Part shown: in pieces, positions 37,760 to 46,481 of the stretch
Layout of the letters: each line of letters starts with the position of its first letter
Numbering within the stretch: position 1 is the first letter of the stretch
DNA from: DASPLX01 sp035627375
Lineage (GTDB): Bacteria > Pseudomonadota > Gammaproteobacteria > Burkholderiales > Burkholderiaceae_D
Assembly: GCA_035627375.1 (NCBI GenBank)
Contig: DASPLX010000070.1
Span: 1-47,762, forward strand
Length of the DNA: 47,762 nucleotides
Reading direction: 5' to 3'
Notes under the pieces: model-generated
The model's input: the letters and a program-made list of their open reading frames with translations, nothing else
Told to the model about the DNA's origin: nothing
The model's database searches: none
Made by a program: the position numbers and the translations under genes

Positions 37760-39085
37760 ATGGGCAGCATTCGCGTTACCAATCTGGGCAAGGCCTACAA
37801 GCGTTATCCCAATCATTGGTCCCGCTTGGCGGAATGGACGCTGCCGTCGAAAAAACCCCGGCATGAGCTCAAATGGGTTCTGCGGGATATCAACTTCCAT
37901 ATCGAGCCCGGCGAAGCCGTCGCCGTCATCGGCGTCAACGGCGCGGGCAAGAGCACGTTGCTCAAGCTCATCACCGGGACGACGCAGGCGACCACCGGCG
38001 CGGTGGACGTCAGCGGGCGCGTCGCGGCCCTGCTGGAACTCGGCATGGGTTTCCATCCCGATTTCACGGGCCGGCAAAATGCGCTGATGGCCGGACAATT
38101 GATCGGCATGCGCGTCGACGAAGTCACGGCATTGATGCCGGAAATCGAAGCGTTCGCCGAGATCGGCGACTATATCGATCAGCCGGTGCGGATTTACTCG
38201 AGCGGCATGCAGGTGCGGCTGGCGTTCAGCGTGGCGACCGCGGTGCGGCCCGACATCCTGATCGTCGATGAAGCGCTGGCCGTCGGCGACGTGTTTTTCC
38301 AGCAAAAATGTTACGAGCGAATTCGCTCCTACTGCGAGGCGGGCACGACCTTGTTGTTCGTGTCGCATGCGATGGGCACGGTGTATTCATTGTGCGACCG
38401 CGCGATCCTGCTCAATGAAGGCCGCATCGCGCTCGACGGTTCGCCGCGCGAAGTCATCGATCTCTACAACGCGCATGTGCTGCATCACCGCGACGGCCGG
38501 CACGAAAGCATGAAGATCGTGGAGAAGCTGAAGCAACCGGCCCTCGCGGAAGGCGAGGAAGCCGTCGCCGCTCCGGCCCTTGCCGACGCGCCCGCGCCGC
38601 TGGAGAATGCCGCGGTCGGATCGTTCGGCAAACCGGGGGCGCGCATTCACGCCGTCGACCTGGAGCTGCATGGACGCCCTGTGAATACGGTGATCAGCGA
38701 AAGCGAAGCGACGATTCGCGTGGAGGTGGAATTCACGGAAAGCTACGACGACCCGCATATCGGTTTCCAGATCCGGAATGCGCGCGGCGAGCCGGTGTTC
38801 ATGACCAACACGTATTGCATGTACCGGACCATCGGCCCGGTACAGCGCGGCGAGCATGTGATTGCCGAGTTTTCGTTCAAGGCGGGGCTGGCGGCCGGCG
38901 ATTACACGATCACGGCGGGCGTGGCGGAATCCGGCACCGGCGAAGGAGAGTTCCGCCAGACCATCACCCGTTTGCAGGATGCGCGGGCCTTCACGATCGT
39001 CCGGAACATGGATGCGATACTATGGACCGGGGTGTATAACCTGGACCCGACCTGCAAATTGCGAAGGGTGGCGCCAGGGAAGTAA
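37760..39085 (+). CDS. Polysaccharide ABC exporter ATP-binding protein, Wzt-like
   Basis: A 441-residue ATPase of the O-antigen/teichoic acid export class. The ABC domain (about 1-235) has Walker A GVNGAGKST, the family-typical LLELGMGFHPDFTGRQN, signature YSSGMQVRL and Walker B ILIVDEALAVGDVFFQQKC. After a linker, a C-terminal beta-sandwich (about 290-430, with HIGFQIRNARGEPVFMTNTY and GDYTITAGVAES) resembles the Wzt carbohydrate-binding domain that recognises the glycan end. The partner permease (Wzm) is not adjacent: the next genes are an APS kinase and a predicted repeat protein, and upstream is malG. The permease must lie elsewhere or the gene is displaced. Confidence 0.88.
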   Translation: MGSIRVTNLGKAYKRYPNHWSRLAEWTLPSKKPRHELKWVLRDINFHIEPGEAVAVIGVNGAGKSTLLKLITGTTQATTGAVDVSGRVAALLELGMGFHPDFTGRQNALMAGQLIGMRVDEVTALMPEIEAFAEIGDYIDQPVRIYSSGMQVRLAFSVATAVRPDILIVDEALAVGDVFFQQKCYERIRSYCEAGTTLLFVSHAMGTVYSLCDRAILLNEGRIALDGSPREVIDLYNAHVLHHRDGRHESMKIVEKLKQPALAEGEEAVAAPALADAPAPLENAAVGSFGKPGARIHAVDLELHGRPVNTVISESEATIRVEVEFTESYDDPHIGFQIRNARGEPVFMTNTYCMYRTIGPVQRGEHVIAEFSFKAGLAAGDYTITAGVAESGTGEGEFRQTITRLQDARAFTIVRNMDAILWTGVYNLDPTCKLRRVAPGK

Positions 39086-39118
39086 TGGCCCGTCTCCCGG
39101 CAGCAGACAATACTTCGT

Positions 39119-39721
39119 ATGACAAACAACACCATCTGGCAACGCCACATCGTCGATAAAGACCTCCGGGCCGGCCTCAAGCGCCAGCGCCCTTGCCTGC
39201 TCTGGTTTACCGGCTTGAGCGGCTCCGGCAAGTCGACCATCGCCGGCCTGGTCGAGCAGCGGCTGGCGGGCATGGGCATGCATACCTACCTGCTGGACGG
39301 CGACAACATCCGGCAAGGCCTGTGCCGCGATCTCGGATTCAGCGCCGGGGATCGCGTCGAGAACATTCGCCGCATCGGCGAAGTCGCGCGATTGATGGTC
39401 GATGCCGGCCTGGTGACATTGACGGCGTTCATTTCGCCGTTCCGCTCGGATCGGGAGATGGTGCGCCGCTTGTTGCCGAACGGCGAGTTCGTCGAGGTAT
39501 TCGTCGACGCGCCATTGGAAGAATGCGAACGGCGCGATCCCAAGGGTTTGTATCGCAAGGCGCGCGCCGGGCAGCTATCCGACTTCACCGGCATCGACTC
39601 GCCTTATGAAGCTCCGCTGGCGCCGGCGATCCATCTCGAGACCGCCCGCCATTCCGCGGAAGCCTGCGCGGCCCAGGTGATCGACTACTTGTCGCGCGCC
39701 GGCTTCCTGCGACACGAATGA
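39119..39721 (+). CDS. cysC: Adenylyl-sulfate kinase
   Basis: A 200-residue kinase converting adenylyl sulfate (APS) and ATP to PAPS. The P-loop is FTGLSGSGKST (about 30-40). LLDGDNIRQGLCRDLGF and DRVENIRRIGEVARLM bind APS, and FVDAPLEECERRDPKGLYRKAR is the usual later block. There is no attached sulfurylase domain. Its position after a polysaccharide-export ATPase suggests that PAPS may serve a sulfotransferase acting on an exported glycan, but it could equally serve assimilation. Confidence 0.94.
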   Translation: MTNNTIWQRHIVDKDLRAGLKRQRPCLLWFTGLSGSGKSTIAGLVEQRLAGMGMHTYLLDGDNIRQGLCRDLGFSAGDRVENIRRIGEVARLMVDAGLVTLTAFISPFRSDREMVRRLLPNGEFVEVFVDAPLEECERRDPKGLYRKARAGQLSDFTGIDSPYEAPLAPAIHLETARHSAEACAAQVIDYLSRAGFLRHE

Positions 39722-39816
39722 GCGGCATTCCTGTTTTCCGCGCGCCGGCGGATCGCTCGAACGCCGGCTGAAACCATCATCGATCGCCGTTGCGGCGACT
39801 CTCCCATTGTTTTCCG

Positions 39817-40692
39817 ATGCGATTACTTCTCACGACTTCCCATTCCTTGCTGTTGCTCGATACCGACAGCGGCAAGATCGAGACGCTGGACCGCGGCCGC
39901 GGCCTGTATTACGGGCTCGCGCAACACGGCGACCGGCTGTATGTCGCGGCCCGCAACCGCTTGGTTTCCTCGGACATCGCCCAGGCGGATGAGCGAGGCG
40001 AGATCCTGATCTTCGATACGGCGCTTCGGCCATGCGGCTCCTTGCGCGCGCCCTTTCCGCTCAGGGATCTGCACGAGATCGCGTGGTACGACCGCAAGTT
40101 ATGGGCTACCGCCTCGTTCGACAACATGATCGCCATATTCGACGGCGAGCGCTGGGAGCGCTGGTATCCGCTCGGCGCCGGCACCGAAGAGCCGACGGAC
40201 GTGAATCACTTCAATTCGTTCATGTTCGACGACGACAAGGTCTGGATCATGGCGCACAACCATGGCGACAGCGAATTGCTGGCGTTTGCATTGAAGACGC
40301 GGGAATTGGTGCAACGCGTCGGCCTCGGAAAGTGCGCCCACAATATCTGGCGCGAGAATGGCGAGATCCGGATCTGCTCGTCGCTGGAGGGAAAACTGTT
40401 AGGCCTGGACGGGTTCGCGCTGGAGACCGGCGGATTCCCGCGCGGCGTCGCCTTCGACGGCAACACGCGTTGCGTCGGGATTTCCGAGTACGCGGAACGG
40501 GCGGCGCGCGACTTGACGACCGGGAAGGTCATGGTCTACGACCGCGCGTGGACATTGCAGAAGGAAATCCCCCTGCCCGGCGAAGGGCTGATTCTCGATT
40601 TGCGCCCGTTGCCGGAGGGGTTCGGGCAGGGAGCGCAATCCAAGGATCGCCCGGAAACCGTGTGGTCGAAGCTGGCCCGGATTTTTTTCTAA
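39817..40692 (+). CDS. Predicted propeller-like protein of unknown function
   Basis: A 291-residue protein without a signal peptide. Repeats of a beta-strand pattern suggest a propeller: LLLTTSHSLLLLDTDSGKIE, GDRLYVAARNRLVS, RKLWATASFDNMIAIFDGE, DDKVWIMAHNHGDSELLAF and GNTRCVGISEYAER. ATG 39817 is taken as start, though no strong ribosome site is seen and an in-frame ATG at 39790 exists. Related uncharacterised propellers are found near glycan-modification genes. A role linked to the preceding Wzt and APS kinase genes is inference. Confidence 0.6.
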   Translation: MRLLLTTSHSLLLLDTDSGKIETLDRGRGLYYGLAQHGDRLYVAARNRLVSSDIAQADERGEILIFDTALRPCGSLRAPFPLRDLHEIAWYDRKLWATASFDNMIAIFDGERWERWYPLGAGTEEPTDVNHFNSFMFDDDKVWIMAHNHGDSELLAFALKTRELVQRVGLGKCAHNIWRENGEIRICSSLEGKLLGLDGFALETGGFPRGVAFDGNTRCVGISEYAERAARDLTTGKVMVYDRAWTLQKEIPLPGEGLILDLRPLPEGFGQGAQSKDRPETVWSKLARIFF

Positions 40693-40737
40693 GGAAGCAA
40701 AGCCTGCGGCCCGGCGGCAAGCCCTCCCTCCCGCAAT

Positions 40738-40769
40738 AAAAAAACCCCGCGCCGGCGAACCGGCGCGGG
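40738..40769 (-). terminator. Intrinsic terminator of the TonB-dependent receptor gene
   Basis: CCCGCGCCGG (40746-40755) and CCGGCGCGGG (40760-40769) form a 10-pair stem around CGAA. Seven A residues at 40738-40744 give a T-run on the minus strand. It ends transcription of the receptor and lacks a T-run for the plus-strand gene. Confidence 0.85.
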
Positions 40770-40801
40770 ACAACTCTGCAGTGATTTCGATCCGCGTGCG
40801 C

Positions 40802-43546
40802 TTACATCTTGTAGTTCACGCCGAACAGGATCGTGCGGCCATACTTGACGTATTCCTTCGGCAGATTGATCTTGCCCTGGGTGCCGGCCGGATCCACCGA
40901 GCGCGCGTATTCGGCATTGGTCAGGTTGTTGACCTGGAGCAGCAAGGACAAGCCCTTCGCCATGCCGCTGTTGAACTCGTAGCCGAACTGCACGTCGATG
41001 ACTTTTTCCGGCTTGATGTACACGAGTTCGCGATCGGCGCCGAAACCGGAGATCTCGCCCACGAACGCCGAACGCGAGCGGCGCGCCACGCGGCCCGAGA
41101 AGCCATGCTTCTCGTAGTACAGGGTCAGGTTCGTGACTTCGCGCGACAGCCCCGGCAAGGAGATCGTCGAACCGGGCCCTTGCGGCTGGATGCTGCTTTG
41201 CGTGTCGGCATAGCTGGCGATCAGACCGAAGCCGTCGAGCATCTGGCTGAACTGGCTGAACGGCAGCGACGCGGTCAGCTCGAAGCCCTTGACGACGCCG
41301 CCTTCGCCGTTGCTCGGGGTCGAGAACTTTCCGATCGTGCCCGCCGGGTTGACGACACCGGTGAGCGGATTGACGAGACCGGCGAAGTCGTACGGCACGT
41401 CTTGCGTGTAGATGTAGGACTTCAGGTCCTTGTAGAAGTAGGCGGCGCCGACATAAGCCTTGGTGCCGAAATACTTCTCGTAGGAGATGTCGAACGCGTT
41501 GGCGCGGAACGGCTTGAGGTGCGGATTGCCGCCGTCGCCGCTCCATTGCCGGCCGGCCGGCTGGTTCTGGTCGTAGCTGTAGCTCTTGGAAGCGCGCATC
41601 TGGTCGACGCGCGCGCGCGCCATGACCTTGGCGATGCCGAGGCGGACGGTCTGATCGTTGGCCAGGCCGAACGCCAGGTTCAGGCTCGGCAGCGTATCGT
41701 TGTAGGACATGCCATCCTTGGTCGGCTTCGGATTGTTGGCATTGCCGTTGGGCAGCGCGAACGCCGTCGAGCTCTGGTCGGTGCGGACGAACTGCAGGCC
41801 GACGTTGCCGCGCACCGGCACCGAACCGAGCTCGGTATCGATGTCGGCGCGGGCATAGGCCGTGGTGACCTCTTCCTTGACGGTCCAGTTCTTGTTCCAG
41901 ATATCCTTGTGCACGTTCGGCGTCAGCTTGTACAGCGTGTTGAACGCGGTCTCGATGTCATAGCTGAGCACGCCCGGCATGCCGACGAAGGAGAGCGAGG
42001 TCGGCGCGATCAGAAGACCGTTCGCCGGGGTCGGGGCGGACGTGAAGCCGCTGGAGCCGCGCGTCGAACCCTTGAGGTCGGCGAAATATTCCGGCACTTC
42101 CTTGGTCTTCTCGCGCTCGCCGTAATGCAGGCCGAAGTTGAGCTTGCTGAACCAGCCGTCCATGTCGCGCGCCGCGCTCAGCCGCAGCGCCTTCAGGTCG
42201 TCCTTGACGTTCAAATACTTGATGTAACCGTCCTGGCCCCAGCCGCCCGAGTCGTTGAGGCGGATGATGTTGGGGTCGGCATAGTTGAGGCCGGCGCCGA
42301 GCGTCGGCAGGCCGGTGTCGCGATCCCACTTGAAGGTGGTGTTGTCGCGTGTGCCGACGGTGCCGGCGTAGGTCTCGAGGATCGATTCGTTGCGCTTGGC
42401 GTGCGAATAGGACAGGTCGCCGACGAAGGTCCAGGCGCCGTTCTTCCATTCGTTGTTCCAGCCGATCGCCGACAGATCGTCGGTGCGCTTGTTCAAGTCG
42501 TTGCGCAGGACCGGCTTGATGCCGGTCCAGTTGGCGCTGACGACCATGCCGTTCTCGACCACCGCGTTGCTCATCGTGGCGCCGCCCCACGGCAGGCCGA
42601 CTTCGAAACCGCGCGTCTTCTGTTCCTTGTCGAACTTCGAGTAGTACATGTCGAGCACGCTGCGGAACTCTTTGTTGGGACGCCATTCGAGCACGCCGAT
42701 CAAGCCGTCGCGCACTTGCTTGGTCGAATCGACATAGGCCTTGAAGCCGCCCAGCACGCCGGTCTGGCCGCTGCTGTCGGCGGCGGTGTAACCCCAGGCC
42801 TCCCAGCGGTTCGCCTGGCTCGGCGAATCGAGGCGCGCATAACCAAGCGCGACGCCGAAGGTGCGGTCGGCGAACTGGTCGATATAGGACACGCTGAAGC
42901 GGCTGCCCGTGTCGCGCGAATCCGCATTGAGCTTGCCCATGGAATTCTTCTCGCCGCGCACGTTGACGGCGATGGTGCGCTTGCCGAAGGCCAGCGGACG
43001 GACGGTCTGCATGTCGACCGTGCCGGACAGGCCCTGGCCGACCAGGGAGGCGTCCGGCGTCTTGTAGATCACGACGGAGGAGAGCAGTTCGGAAGGATAT
43101 TGATCGAATTCGACGCCGCGGTTGTCGCCGGTGGACACTTGCTCGCGGCCGTTCAACAGCGTGCCGGCGAAGTCGCCCGACATGCCGCGGATGCTGATGG
43201 TCTGCGAGCGGCCGGCGACGCGCTGCGCGGCCAAGCCGGGCAGGCGCGAGATCGATTCGGCGATGCTGGTATCCGGCAGCTTGCCGATGTCTTCCGCCGA
43301 AATCGCTTCGACGATCGACGTGGAATTCTTCTTGACCGAGATCGCGTCTTCGATACCCTTGCGGATACCGGTCACCACGACCGTGCTCGACGACGCGGCA
43401 TTGCCTTGGGCCGTGGGCGCCTGCTGCGCCTGCGCGCCGCCGGCCGTCATGGACAGGAATACGGCGCAACCCGCGGCGATCGGGCTCACCTTGAATGCCA
43501 AGCGGTTCAGAGTGCTCCCGCTATCCTTCTTGTTTGATGTCTTCAC
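40802..43546 (-). CDS. TonB-dependent receptor, probable maltodextrin uptake (Xanthomonas/Caulobacter class)
   Basis: A 914-residue outer-membrane active transporter driven by TonB. The start is GTG 43546 with AGAGGGG upstream, followed by a signal peptide ending near GGAQAQ. The plug has VVVTGIRKGIEDAISVKKNS, DIGKLPDTSIAESISRLPGL and IRGMSGDFAGTLLNGRE, which define the large Xanthomonas/Caulobacter receptor family that includes maltodextrin receptor MalA of Caulobacter. The barrel fills the rest and ends YGRTILFGVNYKM. The substrate call rests on the shared operator and the surrounding starch genes, not on the barrel. No SusD-like partner is present, as expected outside Bacteroidetes. It is transcribed alone. 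Confidence 0.88.
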   Translation of the reverse strand: MKTSNKKDSGSTLNRLAFKVSPIAAGCAVFLSMTAGGAQAQQAPTAQGNAASSSTVVVTGIRKGIEDAISVKKNSTSIVEAISAEDIGKLPDTSIAESISRLPGLAAQRVAGRSQTISIRGMSGDFAGTLLNGREQVSTGDNRGVEFDQYPSELLSSVVIYKTPDASLVGQGLSGTVDMQTVRPLAFGKRTIAVNVRGEKNSMGKLNADSRDTGSRFSVSYIDQFADRTFGVALGYARLDSPSQANRWEAWGYTAADSSGQTGVLGGFKAYVDSTKQVRDGLIGVLEWRPNKEFRSVLDMYYSKFDKEQKTRGFEVGLPWGGATMSNAVVENGMVVSANWTGIKPVLRNDLNKRTDDLSAIGWNNEWKNGAWTFVGDLSYSHAKRNESILETYAGTVGTRDNTTFKWDRDTGLPTLGAGLNYADPNIIRLNDSGGWGQDGYIKYLNVKDDLKALRLSAARDMDGWFSKLNFGLHYGEREKTKEVPEYFADLKGSTRGSSGFTSAPTPANGLLIAPTSLSFVGMPGVLSYDIETAFNTLYKLTPNVHKDIWNKNWTVKEEVTTAYARADIDTELGSVPVRGNVGLQFVRTDQSSTAFALPNGNANNPKPTKDGMSYNDTLPSLNLAFGLANDQTVRLGIAKVMARARVDQMRASKSYSYDQNQPAGRQWSGDGGNPHLKPFRANAFDISYEKYFGTKAYVGAAYFYKDLKSYIYTQDVPYDFAGLVNPLTGVVNPAGTIGKFSTPSNGEGGVVKGFELTASLPFSQFSQMLDGFGLIASYADTQSSIQPQGPGSTISLPGLSREVTNLTLYYEKHGFSGRVARRSRSAFVGEISGFGADRELVYIKPEKVIDVQFGYEFNSGMAKGLSLLLQVNNLTNAEYARSVDPAGTQGKINLPKEYVKYGRTILFGVNYKM

Positions 43547-43646
43547 TGATAGTCCCCTCTTTTTGAACAACCCAACTCCCAAATGACGCTGGCGATGCCG
43601 ACGACTCGATCAATCGGGATCCATAACTACATGTTCTGGTAGAGAG

Positions 43647-43674
43647 TTTGTACTAAAACTAGATATCGTGTCAA
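43647..43674 (-). promoter_or_regulatory. Promoter of the TonB-dependent receptor gene
   Basis: Minus-strand TTGACA (43674-43669), a perfect -35, and TACAAA (43652-43647) are 16 bases apart. The expected start near 43640 leaves a leader of about 94 bases before GTG 43546. The spacer and -10 carry a degenerate operator. Confidence 0.65.
43649..43663. promoter_or_regulatory. Degenerate operator TGTAC-TAAAA-CTAGA (site 5)
   Basis: Eight of ten half-site bases match TGTAG-N5-CTACA. It overlaps the receptor -10 box and spacer, the same placement as the better copies at other promoters, which makes the weak match more credible. Confidence 0.5.
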
Positions 43675-43770
43675 CCGGAAAAGAAACAAAACTTCATCAA
43701 TAAAGACAAGGAGTTACGCGGTTTTTAGTGGGTATGTTGTGACTGAACCACAGTTTTTGTCACGGCTAGA

Positions 43771-43785
43771 TGTAGGCAGACTACA
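43771..43785. promoter_or_regulatory. Operator TGTAG-GCAGA-CTACA (site 4)
   Basis: Perfect copy of the shared palindrome (ATGTAG/CTACAT over six bases). It lies 225 bases upstream of the receptor start and its centre is 122 bases from the degenerate site in the core promoter, so pairing by DNA looping is possible. Confidence 0.72.
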
Positions 43786-43967
43786 TTCGATTTCGAGCGA
43801 ATGCTTGTTAGCGAGCAATTACTCGAGTGCGGTGAGCCGATAGGAAAGCGAGGAATGGCCGGCATGGCGGCGGGCGGAGGAGCGTGACGCGAGAGCGGGC
43901 GGAAACCACGGTCTCGTGCGCTTGCTTCGGATCGAATCAGGGAATGACAATTGCCGAAAATCGGCGG

Positions 43968-44043
43968 TGGCGCGGCTGGCGGGGATCGAACCCACGACCC
44001 TTGGCTTCGGAGGCCAATACTCTATCCACTGAGCTACAGCCGC
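43968..44043 (-). tRNA. tRNA-Arg (anticodon CCG)
   Basis: The minus strand folds as a standard 76-base cloverleaf. The acceptor stem is GCGGCTG with CAGCCGC, the D arm contains AGCTCAGTGGATAGAGT, the anticodon stem is TTGGC/GCCAA around loop CTCCGAA, the T arm is GTGGGTTCGATCCCC-like, the discriminator base is G and CCA is encoded. The loop gives anticodon CCG, which reads CGG. Confidence 0.95.
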
Positions 44044-44115
44044 TTGGAGGAATGTTGCAAGCCCTGAAGGATACCGGTTTTCGGCGTCCTCGTCCACGCA
44101 AATGCCGCTTTTGCG

Positions 44116-44144
44116 TTCCAAACGCTCTACTTTGCATTTATAAT
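44116..44144 (+). promoter_or_regulatory. Promoter of the cytochrome c gene
   Basis: TTCCAA (44116-44121) and a perfect TATAAT (44139-44144) are 17 bases apart. The ATG lies about 97 bases downstream of the -10 box. Confidence 0.5.
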
Positions 44145-44240
44145 CAAGGGTTTTGCAAGGTCTTGCGCCGCAGCATGGAAACCCGCCGCTGCGTTCTTGC
44201 GCGACCTGCCGCCGGTTTCAGAAACTGTATCGAGGAAATA

Positions 44241-44807
44241 ATGAGCGACGCACACAACGAGCACGAATCCGCCATCAAGACACCGAAGCAATTGATCGCC
44301 GCCGTCATTGCCGGATTCCTGGTCCCGATCATCTGTATCGTCCTGCTGGTGGAATACGTCGCGAGCGGCCAGAGCTCGGGCGCCGGTTCGTCGAGCCAGA
44401 CGCCGGAGGCGATCGCCGCCCGCCTCAAGCCGGTCGGCGACGAAGGCTTCACGCTAAAGGATGTCAACGCGCCGCGGCAGCTGCAACCCGCCGCCGAGGT
44501 CTACAAAGCCGTGTGCGCCGTCTGCCATGCGACCGGCGCGGCCGGCGCTCCGAAGACCGGCGATGCCGGCGCATGGGCGGCCCGCATCGGCCAGGGTTAC
44601 GACAAGCTGGTGGCGAACGCCGTCAAAGGCATCCGCGCCATGCCGGCCAAGGGCGGCAATCCCGATCTCGACGATCTCGAAGTGGCCGGCGCTGTGGTCT
44701 TCATGGCCAACCAGTCGGGCGCGAAATTCAAGGAACCCGATCTGAAAGCAGCCAAGCCGGCCGCAGAAGCAGCCAGCGCACCGGCTGCATCCGCTGCCAC
44801 CAAGTAA
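44241..44807 (+). CDS. Membrane-anchored cytochrome c5-like protein
   Basis: A 188-residue electron carrier. A single membrane anchor (about 18-42, LIAAVIAGFLVPIICIVLLVEYVA) places the rest in the periplasm. The haem site is CAVCH (covalent attachment through both Cys, His as axial ligand) after AAEVYKAV. The distal Met is probably in IRAMPAKGG. A low-complexity Ala/Pro tail ends the protein. This is the class I cytochrome c5 layout common in betaproteobacteria, probably serving terminal oxidases. The ATG follows GAGGAAATA. Confidence 0.9.
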   Translation: MSDAHNEHESAIKTPKQLIAAVIAGFLVPIICIVLLVEYVASGQSSGAGSSSQTPEAIAARLKPVGDEGFTLKDVNAPRQLQPAAEVYKAVCAVCHATGAAGAPKTGDAGAWAARIGQGYDKLVANAVKGIRAMPAKGGNPDLDDLEVAGAVVFMANQSGAKFKEPDLKAAKPAAEAASAPAASAATK

Positions 44808-44823
44808 GCTTTCTCGGGCATTC

Positions 44824-44854
44824 AAAAAAAGCCGACCCACGGGTCGGCTTTTTT
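44824..44854. terminator. Bidirectional intrinsic terminator
   Basis: GCCGACCC (44831-44838) pairs with GGGTCGGC (44841-44848), flanked by seven A on the left and six T on the right. It lies between the convergent cytochrome and OmpA-family genes and serves both. Confidence 0.92.
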
Positions 44855-44858
44855 ATTG

Positions 44859-45545
44859 TCAACGGCCGGTCGAGGAGGGCTGCCGCGCCATGGCCTGCTG
44901 TTCGGCCACGTAGATCTCAACGCGCCGGTTGCGCGCCCGGCTGGCCGGCGTATCGTTGCTGGCGATCGGTTCGTGCGAACCGCGGCCATCGATCTGGAAG
45001 CGATTCATCGATGCGCCATGCGTGACGAGATAATCGCGCGTGCGCGCCGCCCGGTTGACCGATAGCGGGTCGTTGATCGCGTCGCTGCCGGTGCTGTCGG
45101 TGTGGCCGACGATGGTGACGACGGTATTGGGATTCGCAACCAGCGTTTGCGCGAACTTGTCGAGTATCGGCCGGAAGTCCGGCTTGATGTCGGCGCGGTT
45201 GGTATCGAACGAGATATCGGTCGGGATGTCGAGCTTGAGCCGGTTGTCGGCCGTCTGCGAGACTTGCACGCCGGTTCCTTGCGTGGCTTGCTGCATTTCC
45301 CGCTTCTGCTGTTCCATGCGCGCCGACCAGATATTGCCGATGACGGCGCCGGCCGCGCCGCCGACCGCGGCGCCAGTAGCGGTGCGCCGGCCGCCGCCCT
45401 CGCCGGTCGCCGCGCCAGCGATCGCGCCCAATCCGGCGCCGATTGCAGCGCCTGTGGCGGTGCCGCGCTGCACTTCATTCATGTTGGCGCATCCGCTCGA
45501 TAGCAGGACGACGGCCAGGGAGGAAATTCCCAATTGCTTGCGCAT
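44859..45545 (-). CDS. OmpA-family lipoprotein with glycine-zipper region
   Basis: A 228-residue outer-membrane lipoprotein. The lipobox is LLSSGC with Cys about residue 19. A glycine-rich zipper (about 28-72, TATGAAIGAGLGAIAGA and similar) follows. The C-terminal OmpA domain (about 108-215) has ISFDTNRADIKPDF, TIVGHTDSTGSD, LSVNRAARTRDYL and the closing NRRVEIYV, the residues used to bind peptidoglycan. ATG 45545 is preferred because GGAG precedes it and the lipobox then sits at normal distance. It probably tethers the outer membrane to the cell wall. Confidence 0.92.
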   Translation of the reverse strand: MRKQLGISSLAVVLLSSGCANMNEVQRGTATGAAIGAGLGAIAGAATGEGGGRRTATGAAVGGAAGAVIGNIWSARMEQQKREMQQATQGTGVQVSQTADNRLKLDIPTDISFDTNRADIKPDFRPILDKFAQTLVANPNTVVTIVGHTDSTGSDAINDPLSVNRAARTRDYLVTHGASMNRFQIDGRGSHEPIASNDTPASRARNRRVEIYVAEQQAMARQPSSTGR

Positions 45546-45648
45546 GACGTACTCCCGTGATGTCGAAATCTTCCCTTTCGACCCATGCCGGAAAGGCAAG
45601 TTCGATTACGGGATGCAACGGGATGTAACGCGGAAGGATAGGTGCGGT

Positions 45649-46038
45649 TCAGCCGGCATGATCGGGGCCGCCTTCTTGCCCCCGGGATTTTTTGTTGCGC
45701 TTGAACAGGTTGACGGCGCCGGCGATCGTCGCGGCAACGGCAGCCGCGCGCAGGAATTTTCTCAGCAGCGATTTCTTCGACAATCCGGACAACGCGTTCA
45801 TCGCCAGCGGTAATGCGGCTTGCCAGCCGAAGCCGCCGGCGGCCCGCCCCTTGATCATGTCGACCATGGCGGACAGCGCGAAGCCGGCGGCGCGCTTCGC
45901 CAGCGATTCGGCACGCAAACTCTGCTTCACTTCGTATAACGAAGCGGCCAGGCTGGCGCGATGCACCGCGCCCTCCGCCAGCAGCCGGCGCTTGCGCTGT
46001 GAGATCTCGGCGGGCGAATGCGGGGTATGTTGAGGCAT
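45649..46038 (-). CDS. YqjK-like protein
   Basis: A 129-residue basic protein. The N-terminal half resembles YqjK-type proteins (ISQRKRRLLAEGAVHRASLAASL), and a hydrophobic segment (RAAAVAATIAGAVNLF) lies near the C-terminus. It is the third gene of a minus-strand trio with YqjD- and YqjE-like proteins, an arrangement known from enterobacterial yqjD-yqjE-yqjK. The function is unknown. Confidence 0.65.
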   Translation of the reverse strand: MPQHTPHSPAEISQRKRRLLAEGAVHRASLAASLYEVKQSLRAESLAKRAAGFALSAMVDMIKGRAAGGFGWQAALPLAMNALSGLSKKSLLRKFLRAAAVAATIAGAVNLFKRNKKSRGQEGGPDHAG

Positions 46039-46043
46039 GGAGG

Positions 46044-46463
46044 TCAGAACAAGACGTCGCGGTCGTTGCGCAGCTCGGCCATCGTGGCCGGCATCGACAA
46101 CCGGCCCTCGGCGATCATCCTGCGCGCATAATGCAGCAAGGCAGCCGCGAGCAGCGAAAACACGAGCGCGATGATGAGCAGGATTTTCCAGCCGAGCGCG
46201 TCCCAGGCGAGATAGACGACCAGCACGGTCCAGTAGGCGACGGCAAACCAGAGCGCGACAATCGCCAGGGCGCCGATCAGCAGCAGCTTGAGCAGCGCGG
46301 CGCGTACTTCGGAGAATTCGAGCGCCGCCAGTTCGAGGCGGTTGAAGAGCAAGGCCGAGATGTCGCGCGCCACGGCCGCGATGCCATCGAACAGCCCTGG
46401 CCTGGTTTGGTTTCGTCGGTCGGCCTGCGCGCCGCCGCCCTCTTCCGTCTCCGGAGCATCCAT
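46044..46463 (-). CDS. YqjE-like membrane protein (phage holin family III type)
   Basis: A 139-residue membrane protein. A short soluble start (GLFDGIAAVARDISALLFNRLELAALEFSEVR) is followed by two hydrophobic helices (about 60-85, LLLIGALAIVALWFAVAYW, and about 92-112, ILLIIALVFSLLAAALL). This is the pattern of the holin superfamily III/YqjE group, which despite the name is a chromosomal family, usually beside a DUF883 protein. It lies 18 bases after that gene. Confidence 0.83.
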   Translation of the reverse strand: MDAPETEEGGGAQADRRNQTRPGLFDGIAAVARDISALLFNRLELAALEFSEVRAALLKLLLIGALAIVALWFAVAYWTVLVVYLAWDALGWKILLIIALVFSLLAAALLHYARRMIAEGRLSMPATMAELRNDRDVLF

Positions 46464-46481
46464 GAAGCGGACGGCGCCTTC

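Larger units (their letters stand above)
43547..43967. other. Receptor upstream region without genes
   Basis: About 420 bases between the receptor start and the tRNA. It holds the receptor promoter, the degenerate operator and operator site 4. No credible gene is seen; short frames here have no ribosome sites or family features. Confidence 0.7.

Noticed and set aside
40781..43537. 918-codon plus-strand open frame opposite the TonB-dependent receptor
   Set aside because: The minus strand has a signal peptide, plug motifs, ribosome site and terminator; the plus frame is a high-GC shadow.
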